Shown here: one piece after another, positions 30,586-39,341 of the stretch
Layout of the letters: the number at the start of each line of letters is the position of its first letter
How positions within the stretch are numbered: position 1 is the stretch's first letter
Origin: Vasconcelosia minhoensis LEGE 07310
GTDB taxonomy: Bacteria; Cyanobacteriota; Cyanobacteriia; Phormidesmidales; Phormidesmidaceae
DNA length: 40,360 nucleotides
Reading direction: 5' to 3'
NCBI RefSeq assembly: GCF_015207255.1
Contig: NZ_JADEXG010000050.1
Span: 1 to 40,360, forward strand
The notes under the pieces: model-generated
The model's database searches: none
Seen by the model: only the letters and a program-made list of their open reading frames with translations
Told to the model about the DNA's origin: nothing
Program-made: the position numbers and the translations under genes

Positions 30586-31635
30586 ATGATCATTCGCCTC
30601 ACCCCATTACTGCTGGGGGCAACCCTGTTACTATCCTGCACGGTGCCTCCAGAATCAGCCTCGTCCCCTGCGCCCGATTCTCCCCCTGCGGCTAGGCCTG
30701 AAGAGCCCCTCAACGAGCCCCTGCCAGAGACGATTCGCGATCGCGTTAAAGCCGACCTGTCCGGTCAGTTAGGCATCCCCGCGGAGCAGCTCACGATTAG
30801 TCAGTACAGTCGGGAAACCTTTTCCGATGGCTGTCTGGGATTAGGCGGACCGGCTGAAGCTTGCTTGGCCGCTCTGACCGAGGGCTGGCAAATCGAGGTG
30901 GTGAATCCCCAAACCGGCCAGCGCTATGTCCATCGCAGCGATCTTACTGGCGATCAAATCCGACAGGCAGAGGCCGAGCCAAGCCTGCCAGCATCGGTTC
31001 GCGATCGCATCTTTGGAGCAGCTGAAAGCGACGGGCTCAGTCCATCCCGCAGCCTGGGAATCATCGACGCCGAGCCCCAAACCTGGAACGGCTGCTACGG
31101 ACTGGCGACGGCAGATGAACTTTGCACAGAGGTGGCAATTTCGGGCTGGCGAGCCGTCATTAGCGATGGGGAACAGTACTGGATTTACCATAGCGACAGC
31201 ACAGGCGAAACCGTCCGCCTCAACGCAACAGCCAGCGGGGGCACTGCCGTCCCCACCTTTATTTCTCGGGGCGCTCCGCAAGCCCTCGGCGATGAAACCA
31301 GCGTTCAGAGCACCCTTCGCCACGACACTGGCGTGATAGAAACCGCCATGCTAGAAGCTGATGGTCGCCTCTTCCAGATCCGCTCTCGCGACGGCGAGGT
31401 CCTAGATCGCACGATTACACCGGTGGGACAGTCTCGGGCGGAAGCGATATGGCAGCGGCTGGAGCAGGCCAATTTTGCTCATTTCGATGGCATCCGCTAT
31501 CAGCCTAGTGATGCCGATGCTCCCACCGTGAGGCTGATGGCTCGCAGCGGCATTGTTGAATATCCCGCAGCCAGCACCGACGGTCTGCCCGCCGACCTGC
31601 AAGCCGTGATTCAGCAGTGGAGGGCGTTGCAGTAG
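30586..31635 (+). CDS. Lipoprotein with two related C-GL...C domains
   Basis: A 349-residue protein starting at ATG, with a lipoprotein signal (LLLGATLLLSC, acylated Cys18) and a proline/alanine-rich spacer to about residue 45. Two similar domains follow: TFSDGCLGLGGPAEACLAAL with GWQIEVVN and YVHRSDLTGDQIR, and TWNGCYGLATADELCTEVAI with GWRAVISD and WIYHSDSTGETVR. Each has paired cysteines and a GW...Y...D..G..R ending, so this is an internal duplication. The last ~110 residues form a third, unrelated-looking domain. It is probably on the outer face of a membrane; the function is unknown. Confidence 0.75.
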   Translation: MIIRLTPLLLGATLLLSCTVPPESASSPAPDSPPAARPEEPLNEPLPETIRDRVKADLSGQLGIPAEQLTISQYSRETFSDGCLGLGGPAEACLAALTEGWQIEVVNPQTGQRYVHRSDLTGDQIRQAEAEPSLPASVRDRIFGAAESDGLSPSRSLGIIDAEPQTWNGCYGLATADELCTEVAISGWRAVISDGEQYWIYHSDSTGETVRLNATASGGTAVPTFISRGAPQALGDETSVQSTLRHDTGVIETAMLEADGRLFQIRSRDGEVLDRTITPVGQSRAEAIWQRLEQANFAHFDGIRYQPSDADAPTVRLMARSGIVEYPAASTDGLPADLQAVIQQWRALQ

Positions 31636-31704
31636 CGGTCTTGTCTCGCAACGCTATTCGCAGTTCGGAGCATTTCTTAAAGAAACGGATAGTTCAATCT
31701 CAAT

Positions 31705-32883
31705 ATGTTCAGATCAGCCCTTGCCTTAACCATCAGTGCCGGATTCGCAGTGCCGCTAACCCTAGCCGCAGCAGCCGATCAGTCCGTGCAGGACAGCCAA
31801 ATGCCTTCTATTGCGTCGATTCCCGCTGAGGCTAAATCCGATGGGAACAGCTGGCAATTACTGACGGAAATTCCCGGTGATCGCCAGCCCGTTGCCTTTG
31901 GTGATGGGGGGCGGCGCTTACTGACACTCAACCCAGACATGCTTCAGGTTTGGCAGACCCACTCTGGGAAGGCGATCGCTGAAATCGTCACTGATGGCGA
32001 CACCCGCTTCATTGATGCTGCCCTCAGCCCAGATGGTAACCGAGCTGCGGCCATTGTCCAGACCCTATCGACCCAGACGCTTCAGCTCCAGATTTGGCAT
32101 GTGGAAACGGGCGCGGTCATCCGCCAGCGTCCCCAGACACTGGCTCATTCACTTGGGGAAGAGGCGTTTCCGGTTGGGTCGTCGCTCAATCAGCTAGCGT
32201 TTGCTCCAGATGGCAACCTGGTCAGTCAGGTGGTACTGGCGGCTGATGCTGAAACGGCTCCGGCTGAGGTAAGGCTGCGACGGCACAATGGCGAGACGGG
32301 GCAGGTGTTGCAGTCCTTGGAAACAGGTCCCGATACGGCTGTACGGCAATTTACTTTTAGCCTTGATGGAACTTTGCTGGCAGGTGTTAGCACGATGAGC
32401 ACTGGGCCAGAATCAGCGGTTCGTCAGGTCGTCGATATCTGGCGGCTGACCAACGGTACTCACCTGATGCGGCTAGAGCCCCTGGAAGATAACCGCTGGA
32501 GTCTGGTCGATATCGTGTTCAATCCGGCGGGCAGTCTGGAGGTCTTGAGCCAGTGGCTCTACGATGTGCGGCTAGATACCTGGGATGTGACCACCGGGAA
32601 ACGCCTACAGCGTCGCACCCGCATTTCCGATATTGATCGCCAAGACCGCTTCGGACGCTTGAGCCCCGACGGTACGCACTACTTCGTTCGCAGCGATGTC
32701 GCCGGTACGCGCCTGATTAACCTCGACCATCAAACGGTTCAAACTCTGCCCATTTATGCAGAAACAGCCCTGTTCGATCGACAGGGGCATAGGCTAGCGA
32801 TCGCCACCCAAACCGACATTCACCTATATATGCTCAAGCCATCGGATCCCTTGGCGGCTGAAAAAAGTATTCAGTTAGATTAA
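31705..32883 (+). CDS. Secreted WD40-like beta-propeller protein
   Basis: A 392-residue protein with a signal peptide (MFRSALALTISAGFAVPLTL, cleavage near AAA-ADQ). The body repeats WD40-type strands such as VWQTHSGKAIAEIV, LQIWHVETGAVI, VVDIWRLTNGTHLMRL and LDTWDVTTGKRLQRR, with loops such as ALSPDGNRAAAI. This predicts a six- or seven-bladed propeller in the periplasm, likely a binding platform. Its 3' end overlaps the opposite-strand NTF2-like gene by 50 bp. It lies 69 bp downstream of the lipoprotein gene on the same strand. Confidence 0.82.
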   Translation: MFRSALALTISAGFAVPLTLAAAADQSVQDSQMPSIASIPAEAKSDGNSWQLLTEIPGDRQPVAFGDGGRRLLTLNPDMLQVWQTHSGKAIAEIVTDGDTRFIDAALSPDGNRAAAIVQTLSTQTLQLQIWHVETGAVIRQRPQTLAHSLGEEAFPVGSSLNQLAFAPDGNLVSQVVLAADAETAPAEVRLRRHNGETGQVLQSLETGPDTAVRQFTFSLDGTLLAGVSTMSTGPESAVRQVVDIWRLTNGTHLMRLEPLEDNRWSLVDIVFNPAGSLEVLSQWLYDVRLDTWDVTTGKRLQRRTRISDIDRQDRFGRLSPDGTHYFVRSDVAGTRLINLDHQTVQTLPIYAETALFDRQGHRLAIATQTDIHLYMLKPSDPLAAEKSIQLD

Positions 32884-33235
32884 CGGCTTTGCCGTTGCGG
32901 ATCTTAGCTACCACCACGCCGCGATCGCGCTCAGCCCGACCGCCAAACGTTGCGCTCCACTCAACGGCCACCTCGTTGTTAGCAGTCAGTGCCAAGGGAT
33001 TGCTGACAAAAATGTTTTCTGCTGTAAAGTGAGCCTGAGGAAATCGCTCGTAAAACCGTTCAAACCATTTCCGAATCTTCGCCTTGCCCCGATGGGTGCC
33101 GCCCCAGGGCGGTTCACCTGGGAAGGTCAAGGCAGCATCATCGGTCCAGGCCGCCAAAAACTGGTCAATGTCGCCCCGGGCGCGGGCGGCAAACTGCGCT
33201 TTAGCTCGCTGCTTTGCAATTAGTGCACCAATCAT
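32834..33235 (-). CDS. NTF2/SnoaL-like protein
   Basis: A 133-residue alpha+beta cone fold protein: ARGDIDQFLAAWTDDAALTF, HRGKAKIRKWFERFYERFP, VEWSATFGGRAERDRGVVVA and NGKAVNLTEYFF are the usual SnoaL/NTF2 segments, with D and R residues facing the cavity. Such domains bind small molecules or act as isomerase-type enzymes; no specific substrate is implied. It converges with the beta-propeller gene and overlaps it by 50 bp. Confidence 0.8.
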   Translation of the reverse strand: MIGALIAKQRAKAQFAARARGDIDQFLAAWTDDAALTFPGEPPWGGTHRGKAKIRKWFERFYERFPQAHFTAENIFVSNPLALTANNEVAVEWSATFGGRAERDRGVVVAKIRNGKAVNLTEYFFQPPRDPMA

Positions 33236-33273
33236 GTTGCCTCGTTGAAGTAGTCATTCGCCAAGGTCGCCAA

Positions 33274-33576
33274 TTAAGACGGAGACTCAGGGCGATCGCC
33301 GAGCCGACGGCGATATCGTCCCGCCAAATACAACCCAGTCGAAAATAGTCCGACGCCGAACAGGCCCAGGGAAAAGAGACCAACCGAAAAAATGCCGACA
33401 GAAAAGATGCCGACGGAAAACATTCCTGAGGCAAACACGCCCATCGCGAAGTCGCCCGCCGCAAAGTAGCTTTTGGCAAACTGCCCCGCCTCGAACGGAT
33501 CGGCGATCGCGAACAGGCCAATGAGCGCCAAAACGACACCGACCCCTAAGCCGATATATTTTTCCACTGAATTCAT
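33274..33576 (-). CDS. Membrane protein with ten tandem xFxxG pentads
   Basis: A 100-residue protein starting at ATG. A membrane helix lies at about 7-28 (YIGLGVGVVLALIGLFAIAD). Residues about 37-86 are ten consecutive five-residue units of the form xFxxG, for example MFSVG, IFSVG, LFSLG, LFGVG, LFSTG. A basic tail (RYRRRLGDR) follows. The pattern is a hydrophobic form of the pentapeptide repeat (a quadrilateral beta helix) or a glycine-zipper helix. The DNA shows the matching 15-bp repeats around 33380-33425. Its role is unknown. Confidence 0.7.
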   Translation of the reverse strand: MNSVEKYIGLGVGVVLALIGLFAIADPFEAGQFAKSYFAAGDFAMGVFASGMFSVGIFSVGIFSVGLFSLGLFGVGLFSTGLYLAGRYRRRLGDRPESPS

Positions 33577-33782
33577 GGGAACACCTACTCGAACTCAACG
33601 GGCATATGAGGAAGCGGCGCTGAAGAGTAGCTGAGAAATACACCCACGTTCCAATGCCTCTTAGTTAGAGATTATCTCAGTCGCCTCGTCGAAACGTCTC
33701 TCAATCGGAGCAGATTTTCTGCGTCTCCTCCCTGAGACAGAGCCTCAATCTGATTTTCTCCTTCAATTTACCAAACTTATCA

Positions 33783-34223
33783 TTACCTCTGGGGCTCTAC
33801 CACAAAGGGATTGAATATCGGAATCCCTGCGCTCTCAAAATCGGTGACGTTGCGAGTAACCACACACAGGTCATGGAGGCGCGCGATCGCGGCAATAAAC
33901 AAGTCTGGCTGACCAAAGGTATAGCCCTGCTTCCGACCAACTTCCACCAGCTGACGCCAAACTAAAATCACATCTTCGTCTACTGGCAAAATGCGCTCCG
34001 TGAACCAGGGTCGTAATGTGCTATTTAGCCATTCATTCAATTCTTTCTGAAAGGCATCATCGTTCTTAATCTGCTCAAGTTCAAAGCGGATTTCTGCCAG
34101 CGTCACCGTGCTGAGGTAAAACGACTGCGGCTGCTGGCTATCCGCCCACTGCTTGACAGCAGGGTGACAGTTAGGCTTGCGCAGTTCAGAGATAATATTC
34201 GTGTCGAGCAGCCAACCCTTCAC
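33783..34223 (-). CDS. vapC: PIN-domain toxin, VapC (FitB-like)
   Basis: A 146-residue PIN domain starting at GTG inside the antitoxin stop (GTGA overlap of 4 nt). Acidic site residues are D7 (LLDTNIISEL), E44 (LAEIRFELEQI), D106 (GQPDLFIAAIA) and the C-terminal D in NVTDFESAGI. The WLLDTNIISELRK opening and LPVDEDVILVWRQL segment match FitB-like VapC toxins. It is expected to be an RNase neutralised by the upstream Phd-type antitoxin. Confidence 0.92.
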   Translation of the reverse strand: MKGWLLDTNIISELRKPNCHPAVKQWADSQQPQSFYLSTVTLAEIRFELEQIKNDDAFQKELNEWLNSTLRPWFTERILPVDEDVILVWRQLVEVGRKQGYTFGQPDLFIAAIARLHDLCVVTRNVTDFESAGIPIFNPFVVEPQR

Positions 34224-34528
34224 AGATCTATATTTCTAACTGGAGCCTGAACGCTCGACTGTTCAAAATCCAGACGGCTTAGCGGAGACTGGGACAGCAA
34301 GGCATGAAGGCTGGGCTGTTCCAGCAGGGGAAGCAGTTTAGCAAAGGCTTCAGCCGACAGGATGACGACCGCATCTTTCCCCCGAACGGTCACACGCTGG
34401 GGTTCACTGTCTCGGGCCAGACGCACCACTTTGCTGAAGCGAGCTTTCGCCTCCTCCAGCTTCCAACTCTGCAAGCCTTTAATTTCGGAAGATTGCGAAT
34501 CATGTGACGGATAGGAAAAGGAAGCCAT
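34220..34528 (-). CDS. Phd/YefM-type antitoxin
   Basis: A 102-residue protein. Residues about 20-75 (LQSWKLEEAKARFSKVVRLA, then PQRVTVRGKDAVVILSAEAF) are the Phd/YefM DNA-binding fold. The C-terminal ~30 residues would bind the toxin. It overlaps the toxin gene by four bases. The start codon lies 10 bp from a strong palindrome that probably serves as its operator. Confidence 0.92.
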   Translation of the reverse strand: MASFSYPSHDSQSSEIKGLQSWKLEEAKARFSKVVRLARDSEPQRVTVRGKDAVVILSAEAFAKLLPLLEQPSLHALLSQSPLSRLDFEQSSVQAPVRNIDL

Positions 34529-34537
34529 CTATAAAAC

Positions 34538-34555
34538 CTGACTAGTACTGGTCAG
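34538..34555. promoter_or_regulatory. Palindromic operator candidate of the Phd/FitB-like toxin-antitoxin operon
   Basis: CTGACTAGTACTGGTCAG has 9-nt arms that are complementary except for one G.T pair. It ends 10 bp upstream of the antitoxin start. Phd-type antitoxins bind paired palindromes at this position to repress their own operon, so an autoregulatory role is likely. Confidence 0.6.
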
Positions 34556-34707
34556 ATTCTAGCTCAAACATCCGTAGGTTAGCCGGTGCTGGTCCTCAGT
34601 ATTGCAGCTAAAACTAGGCGATCGCGTTGCTCCTTAACCATCTGCTAGAACTGCTGACTTTGAGCTAATATGATTTTACGATGGGCAACCAAATGGTGTA
34701 ACCAGCC

Positions 34708-34962
34708 ATGCAGCGCGAAAGTATTACGATTCGGTTTCCGTCTGATTTACTGGCTCAGGCTAAGTCCTTAAAGGGTGGCACAGAATCCTTCAATGATTTA
34801 GTCGTCCAAGCCCTCGACCAGGAAGTTCGCCGTCGTCAGGCATTTGCGGCCCATAAGCGAATTCAGATGAGACGACAGACCGTCTTAAAGCGTACAGGAG
34901 TGCAGACGGATTCTGCCGAATTGGTTCGCGAACTGCGTGTTGAAGACGATCCTAGTGCCTAG
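34708..34962 (+). CDS. Ribbon-helix-helix type antitoxin (VapB-like)
   Basis: An 84-residue protein starting at ATG. QRESITIRFPSDLLAQAKSL and SFNDLVVQALDQEVRRRQA give a strand plus two helices, the MetJ/Arc/CopG (ribbon-helix-helix) fold. The acidic tail (ELVRELRVEDDPSA) would contact the toxin. The toxin gene begins within its last codons. It is divergent from the Phd/FitB-like operon, with about 180 bp between them that contain the palindrome at 34538-34555. Confidence 0.85.
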   Translation: MQRESITIRFPSDLLAQAKSLKGGTESFNDLVVQALDQEVRRRQAFAAHKRIQMRRQTVLKRTGVQTDSAELVRELRVEDDPSA

Positions 34963-35392
34963 AGTACTTTGTCTCGATTCCAGCGTAATCGTTCCCTACC
35001 TGGTACCAGAAGACAATTCACAGAAGGCTGAAGCACTTATTCAAGAAGCGATTTTGACTTCAATTAGGATAGTGGTTCCCTGTTTTGCCTGGGCAGAAGT
35101 TGGATCGGTATTGCTTAAGAAGGTGCGCCAGAAACTGCTTACCAGCGAGGAGTCTCAGGCGTGTTTTGAAGATTTTCAGATGCTTCCGCTAGAGTTTATC
35201 GATCGTTCGAGCTTGAGAAACAGGGCTTGGGCGATCGCGGCTGAGCATCATCTGCCTACTTTGTACGATGCAGCTTTCCTGGCCTGTGCGGAACTGTGCG
35301 GTGCTGAGTTTTGGACAGCGGATCAGGTGCTGATTAAGGGACTATCGCCTTGCCCTACCTATGTTTGTTCCCTTCTTCAATATCGCGCTTGA
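34955..35392 (+). CDS. vapC: PIN-domain toxin, VapC family
   Basis: A PIN domain of about 145 residues. I prefer the GTG at 34955 (8-bp overlap with the antitoxin stop); a GTG at 34937 is also possible. Acidic site residues lie in LCLDSSVIVPYL, FAWAEVGSVL, LYDAAFLACAEL and the C-terminal TADQVLIKGL. The AWAEVGSVLLKKVR and LPTLYDAAFLA segments fit VapC toxins paired with ribbon-helix-helix antitoxins. It is predicted to be a ribonuclease. Confidence 0.88.
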   Translation: MPRVLCLDSSVIVPYLVPEDNSQKAEALIQEAILTSIRIVVPCFAWAEVGSVLLKKVRQKLLTSEESQACFEDFQMLPLEFIDRSSLRNRAWAIAAEHHLPTLYDAAFLACAELCGAEFWTADQVLIKGLSPCPTYVCSLLQYRA

Positions 35393-35482
35393 CCTAGCCT
35401 ATGCCGCTCTCAGCAGTTACACGCAGGATCTGTAAAAACTGAGACATCAGGCGGCTCAAAAATCCGGTTAGAGCGAGCCGCA

Positions 35483-35692
35483 TTGGCTATGGCGGGTAAA
35501 CAATGCCGAACTCACTCAGGTCTATCACTGTCGCTGACCCAGGATACGGCTGGGCTAATTGCTCGCACGGTGGAGGATGCGGCGATTTTGTTGGGAGCGT
35601 TGACTGGGATAGACCCGAGAGAGCTAGCGACTGCGGCGAGTGCCCCCGGACAGTATGCCCGCGATCGCGGGCGATCGAGTCACCGTTCCTGA
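35483..35692 (+). pseudogene. Amidase-signature family remnant
   Basis: The frame reads LSLSLTQDTAGLIARTVEDA and then AILLGALTGIDPRELATAAS. This is the segment just after the catalytic loop of amidase-signature enzymes (xSQTQDTxGPIARTVxDAAxLLxALxGxDPxD). The Ser-cisSer-Lys catalytic residues and the rest of the domain are missing. The 35393-35482 and 35693-35842 flanks have no gene; another short frame near 35660-35750 reads GDRVTVPDPSNTVPLVASEK but is not recognised. Confidence 0.65.
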
Positions 35693-35842
35693 TCCCAGCA
35701 ATACAGTTCCGCTTGTCGCCTCAGAAAAAATAACTATCACAGTCGTCGGACTGCGCTGCTAGCTGATCTATTATTCTAATTCCAGGGTCTGAACTGAAGG
35801 GCCTTGACTTTTCAGTTTGCACCGGCATATCCCCGCTTTTAC

Positions 35843-37009
35843 ATGGCCAATCAGGAACCGCAGCTTTTTTATCCGCCTAAGCAGATTCCCTTGCTCGTCA
35901 GGCTGGTGCAGAGTATTACCTATCCGCTGGCGCGAAAGCTCTATCATTTTGACTTGACCGTTTCTGAAACTGCGGTTGCTAAGGTCAAGGCCATTGATGA
36001 ATCGCGCCTGGTCTATATTTGCAATCACCCTACCCTGGAAGATGGAATTGCCCTCTTTGCCCTATCTGCTCGGGTGGGGCAGCTTTTTCACTACATCGTG
36101 GCGCACGAGTCCTTTGGCGGGTTGTTGGGCGGCTTCATCCAGCGGATGGGCTGCTATTCTATCCGGCGGGGGCTGGGCGATCGCGCCAGCATTGCCGAGA
36201 CGCTGAGCCTGCTGAAGCAGCCGCGCTGTCGGCTGGTGATTTTTCCAGAAGGGGGCTGCTCCTACCAAAATGATACCGTCATGCCCTTCCGTACGGGGGC
36301 GATTCAGATGCCGCTACAGGTGATGGCGAGTCTGGCCAAAAAAGAGGACGAAGCGGATCTCTACATCGTGCCGCTGAGCCTCAAATATCGCTATAGCCAG
36401 CCGATGGAGCGGGTCATAGAAGAAACGCTCAGCCGCCTAGAGGCCAAGCTGGATTTGAGCCCCGATACCGCTGAGTTCTATCCCCGGCTGCGGGCCGTTG
36501 CCCAAGTCGTCCTACAGCAGGTTGAGCAGGAAGCGGGGCTGATTCCCTGTGCCGAGCAGGATTGGAATCATCGGATTGATCGGCTTCGCAACTATTTTAT
36601 TACCACCTGCGAAAGTAAACTGGGGCTCAAGCCAAATCCGAACTTACCCATTCGCGAGCGGGTTTACAAAATTCAGTCCCTGCTGGAAACCGCAGAGTAT
36701 CAGGACAAGTATGAAGCCGTCCACTGGATTACCATGCGACTGCTCAACTTCGACGCTATCTACGATGGCTATGTGGCCGAAGCGCCGACGCCAGAGCGAT
36801 TTCTCGATACGCTCATTCGGCTAGAGCGAGAGGTCTTTCAGATTGAGCATCCCCAGCCCAAAGCCCACCGCAGGGCCTGCTTTTACATCGGCGACCCAAT
36901 CAATCTGAGGCATTACCTGGACGACTACGCCGCCGATCGCACCGCGACCATCGAGGCGCTGACTGAGCAGCTGCGTCAAACGATGCAAGATAATCTCAAT
37001 CAGCTCTAG
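35843..37009 (+). CDS. PlsC-type lysophospholipid acyltransferase (cyanobacterial long form)
   Basis: A 388-residue protein from the ATG at 35843; an upstream TTG at 35804 would give 401 residues. Neither has a clear ribosome site. The acyltransferase motif I is NHPTLED, with the His and Asp of HX4D. Motif III is FPEGGCSYQND, and FRTGAIQMPLQ follows, as in PlsC/AGPAT enzymes. A C-terminal ~170-residue extension is helical and lacks a known domain. The reaction would be transfer of an acyl group to lysophosphatidate or a related lipid at the membrane. It converges with ftsH. Confidence 0.85.
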   Translation: MANQEPQLFYPPKQIPLLVRLVQSITYPLARKLYHFDLTVSETAVAKVKAIDESRLVYICNHPTLEDGIALFALSARVGQLFHYIVAHESFGGLLGGFIQRMGCYSIRRGLGDRASIAETLSLLKQPRCRLVIFPEGGCSYQNDTVMPFRTGAIQMPLQVMASLAKKEDEADLYIVPLSLKYRYSQPMERVIEETLSRLEAKLDLSPDTAEFYPRLRAVAQVVLQQVEQEAGLIPCAEQDWNHRIDRLRNYFITTCESKLGLKPNPNLPIRERVYKIQSLLETAEYQDKYEAVHWITMRLLNFDAIYDGYVAEAPTPERFLDTLIRLEREVFQIEHPQPKAHRRACFYIGDPINLRHYLDDYAADRTATIEALTEQLRQTMQDNLNQL

Positions 37010-37073
37010 CCCGCTGACGCCATTGCGCGCTAGCACAGCCCTGCCCGCAGAGCTGCCGCCCAGGCTACAAGGT

Positions 37074-38993
37074 CTAGCCAGGCCCAAAGTCCGTAGGTGT
37101 GACCAGAGGCCGCTCGGGCAGCTGCGCGTATTCGCTGGCGATGCGACGAAACTCTTCGCCATCGATGGTTTCTTTTTCAATCAGCGTATCGACGAGCCGA
37201 TCGACCAGGGGGCGATGATTTTCGAGGATTTCTACCGCTTTGGCGAGGCAGTCATCGGCGATCGCGCGCACCCGAGCGTCAATTTTTTCGGCGAGCTCGT
37301 TGGAATACTCATTCCGCGACATAAAATCGCGGCCTAAGAAAGGCTGCTGATTGTCCGTTTCCATCGCAAAGGCCCCCAGCTCTGACATACCAAAGCGGGT
37401 AACCATCTGGCGGGCAATATTCGTCACCTGCTCAATGTCATTTGCCGCCCCAGAGGTAACCTCGTCCGGGCCAAAGACGACCTGCTCAGAGGCGCGCCCG
37501 CCCAGCGACATAACCAGCCGATCCATTAGCTCAGCATAGGAGATCAGACCGTCATCGACCTGTTCCTCCTTCGGCAGGAAGCTGGCAAAGCCGCCGACGC
37601 CGCCCGAGCGGGGAATAATGGTCACCTTGTCGAGCGGATTGGCGTGTTTGAGCATTGTCGCGACTAGGGCATGGCCGACTTCATGATAGGCAATCAGCCG
37701 CTTTTTTTTGCTGTCCATCAGCGGCATCAGGCTTAGGCCCATGGTTAGCCGGTCGATGGCGTCGTTCACCTCCAGCATGGTGACGGCTTCTTTGCGCCGT
37801 CGGGCGGTGAGAATTGCGGCCTCGTTGAGCAAATTCGCTAGCTGAGCGCCAGAAAAGCCGGGAGTGCGCCGCGCGATCGCTTCAATCGACACCTCATCGG
37901 CAATCTTTTTCTCCCGGGCGTGGACCTGCAAAATGCCCAGTCGTCCCTTGTAAGTGGGCAAATCGACCATCACCTGACGGTCGAAGCGACCCGGTCGGAG
38001 CAGGGCTGAGTCGAGTACATCCGGTCGGTTCGTGGCAGCGATAATAATAATGCCGCTGTTGCCTTCGAATCCATCCATCTCGGTCAGCAGCTGGTTTAGG
38101 GTCTGCTCGCGTTCGTCATTGCCGCCGCCGATGCCCGCGCCGCGCTGCCGGCCGACCGCGTCGATTTCGTCGATAAAGACGATGCAGGGGGCATTTTCCT
38201 TGGCTTTTTTGAACAGGTCGCGGACGCGCGAAGCACCTACGCCGACAAACATTTCGACAAACTCAGAACCAGAAATTGAGAAAAAGGGCGTCCCAGCCTC
38301 ACCCGAGATCGCCTTTGCCAGCAGCGTCTTACCGGTTCCTGGCGGGCCAACCAGCAGCACCCCCTTAGGAATTCGCGCCCCAATAGCGGTAAAGCGCTCG
38401 GGATTCTTCAAAAAGGTGACGACTTCCTGAAGCTCCTCTTTGGCCTCATCGATACCAGCGACATCGTCGAACATTACGTTAGTCTTTGCTTCCATCTGGA
38501 AGCGTGCTTTGGAACGGCCAAAATTCATCGCATTTCCCGATGACCCCGACGAGCGCCGCAGGATCAGCAGCAGGCCAAAGACTAAAATCATGGCCAGCAG
38601 CGCGTTGGTCGCTAGCCAAGTAAGGGCGCTATTGTCAGAGACCTCCAGCACTTCGTAGGCCACATCATTTTCATTCAGGCGCTGTAGCAGCTCTAGGTTG
38701 CGGTCATTGGTAAATAGGGTAACGTCGTGCAGCGGGTCGGATTCCTCATCTCCTTCTAGCCGAACCTTGGCCACGCCACGCACGTTGTCGAGTTCGACCG
38801 ACTCAACCTGACCGCTCTCAATTTTCTGTAACAGCATGCCGTAGGTCAGGGCATCGGCCTGATCTTCTTGGGCCAGGACGGGCAGAGCAACGAGGCTCTG
38901 GAGTAAAAACCAGCCTGCGGTCAGGGCGCCAGTGGCGATCGCGCCTACCTGAGACTGAATCGGACGAGACTGCTGGCGAGCGGGCTTGATCAT
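37074..38993 (-). CDS. ftsH: ATP-dependent zinc metalloprotease FtsH
   Basis: A 639-residue protein from the ATG at 38993; a TTG at 39032 would add 13 residues but is less likely. Two membrane helices lie at about 20-40 and 125-147, with a ~90-residue lumenal or periplasmic loop between them. Walker A is GPPGTGKT at 216-223, Walker B is [11 protein letters not shown], and SRH is [13 protein letters not shown]. The zinc site is HEVGH at 437-441, with the third ligand in [10 protein letters not shown]. The [20 protein letters not shown] segment points to the FtsH3/FtsH4-like cyanobacterial type rather than FtsH1/2. FtsH complexes degrade membrane proteins and, in some forms, photodamaged photosystem II. 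Confidence 0.97.
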   Translation of the reverse strand: MIKPARQQSRPIQSQVGAIATGALTAGWFLLQSLVALPVLAQEDQADALTYGMLLQKIESGQVESVELDNVRGVAKVRLEGDEESDPLHDVTLFTNDRNLELLQRLNENDVAYEVLEVSDNSALTWLATNALLAMILVFGLLLILRRSSGSSGNAMNFGRSKARFQMEAKTNVMFDDVAGIDEAKEELQEVVTFLKNPERFTAIGARIPKGVLLVGPPGTGKTLLAKAISGEAGTPFFSISGSEFVEMFVGVGASRVRDLFKKAKENAPCIVFIDEIDAVGRQRGAGIGGGNDEREQTLNQLLTEMDGFEGNSGIIIIAATNRPDVLDSALLRPGRFDRQVMVDLPTYKGRLGILQVHAREKKIADEVSIEAIARRTPGFSGAQLANLLNEAAILTARRRKEAVTMLEVNDAIDRLTMGLSLMPLMDSKKKRLIAYHEVGHALVATMLKHANPLDKVTIIPRSGGVGGFASFLPKEEQVDDGLISYAELMDRLVMSLGGRASEQVVFGPDEVTSGAANDIEQVTNIARQMVTRFGMSELGAFAMETDNQQPFLGRDFMSRNEYSNELAEKIDARVRAIADDCLAKAVEILENHRPLVDRLVDTLIEKETIDGEEFRRIASEYAQLPERPLVTPTDFGPG

Positions 38994-39341
38994 GCTTCGG
39001 TGACCATCTAAACAGCGAAAAAATATCTCCAAACCAGTCTAACCTTCTGAGCTGAGAACTGGCTGAAGACCCTCCGATTTCGCCCAACTTCCAAACTGAC
39101 CCCGTTGCTTTAGTAGCTAGAAGTGGCTCGGGGGAAGGCTTAGAAGCAGAAACTGATCTAACTCATCATCATGTGGGGTTATGGGGCATGTGGGATTATG
39201 GAGGCATATTTGCAGCAGCTATATTTGGTCCATGGCCGCAAATCGTGCGTTTGCACCTGAAGCCCCCTGAGATTTCCCAAAGACTCTAGTTAACGTCTTC
39301 GATAGAATTGCCTTGGCTCAACTCTCTGGGATCCACGAAGA
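38994..39341. other. Intergenic region between ftsH and a glycosyltransferase, with a short tandem repeat
   Basis: This 348-bp divergent gap carries no gene I can support. Near its middle a 17/18-bp sequence is repeated in tandem: ATGTGGGGTTATGGGGC (39171-39187) and ATGTGGGATTATGGAGGC (39188-39205). It should contain the promoters of both genes, but no clear -35/-10 pair can be picked out by eye. Confidence 0.45.
39171..39205 (+). repeat. Imperfect tandem repeat, 17/18-bp units
   Basis: Two adjacent units differ at two positions and by one inserted base: ATGTGGGGTTATGGGGC and ATGTGGGATTATGGAGGC. They lie between the divergent ftsH and glycosyltransferase genes. A regulatory role is possible but unsupported. 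Confidence 0.6.

Noticed and set aside
34690-34708. ACCA-AA-TGGT dyad before the ribbon-helix-helix antitoxin at 34708
   Set aside because: Only four paired bases per arm, which is too weak to separate from chance.
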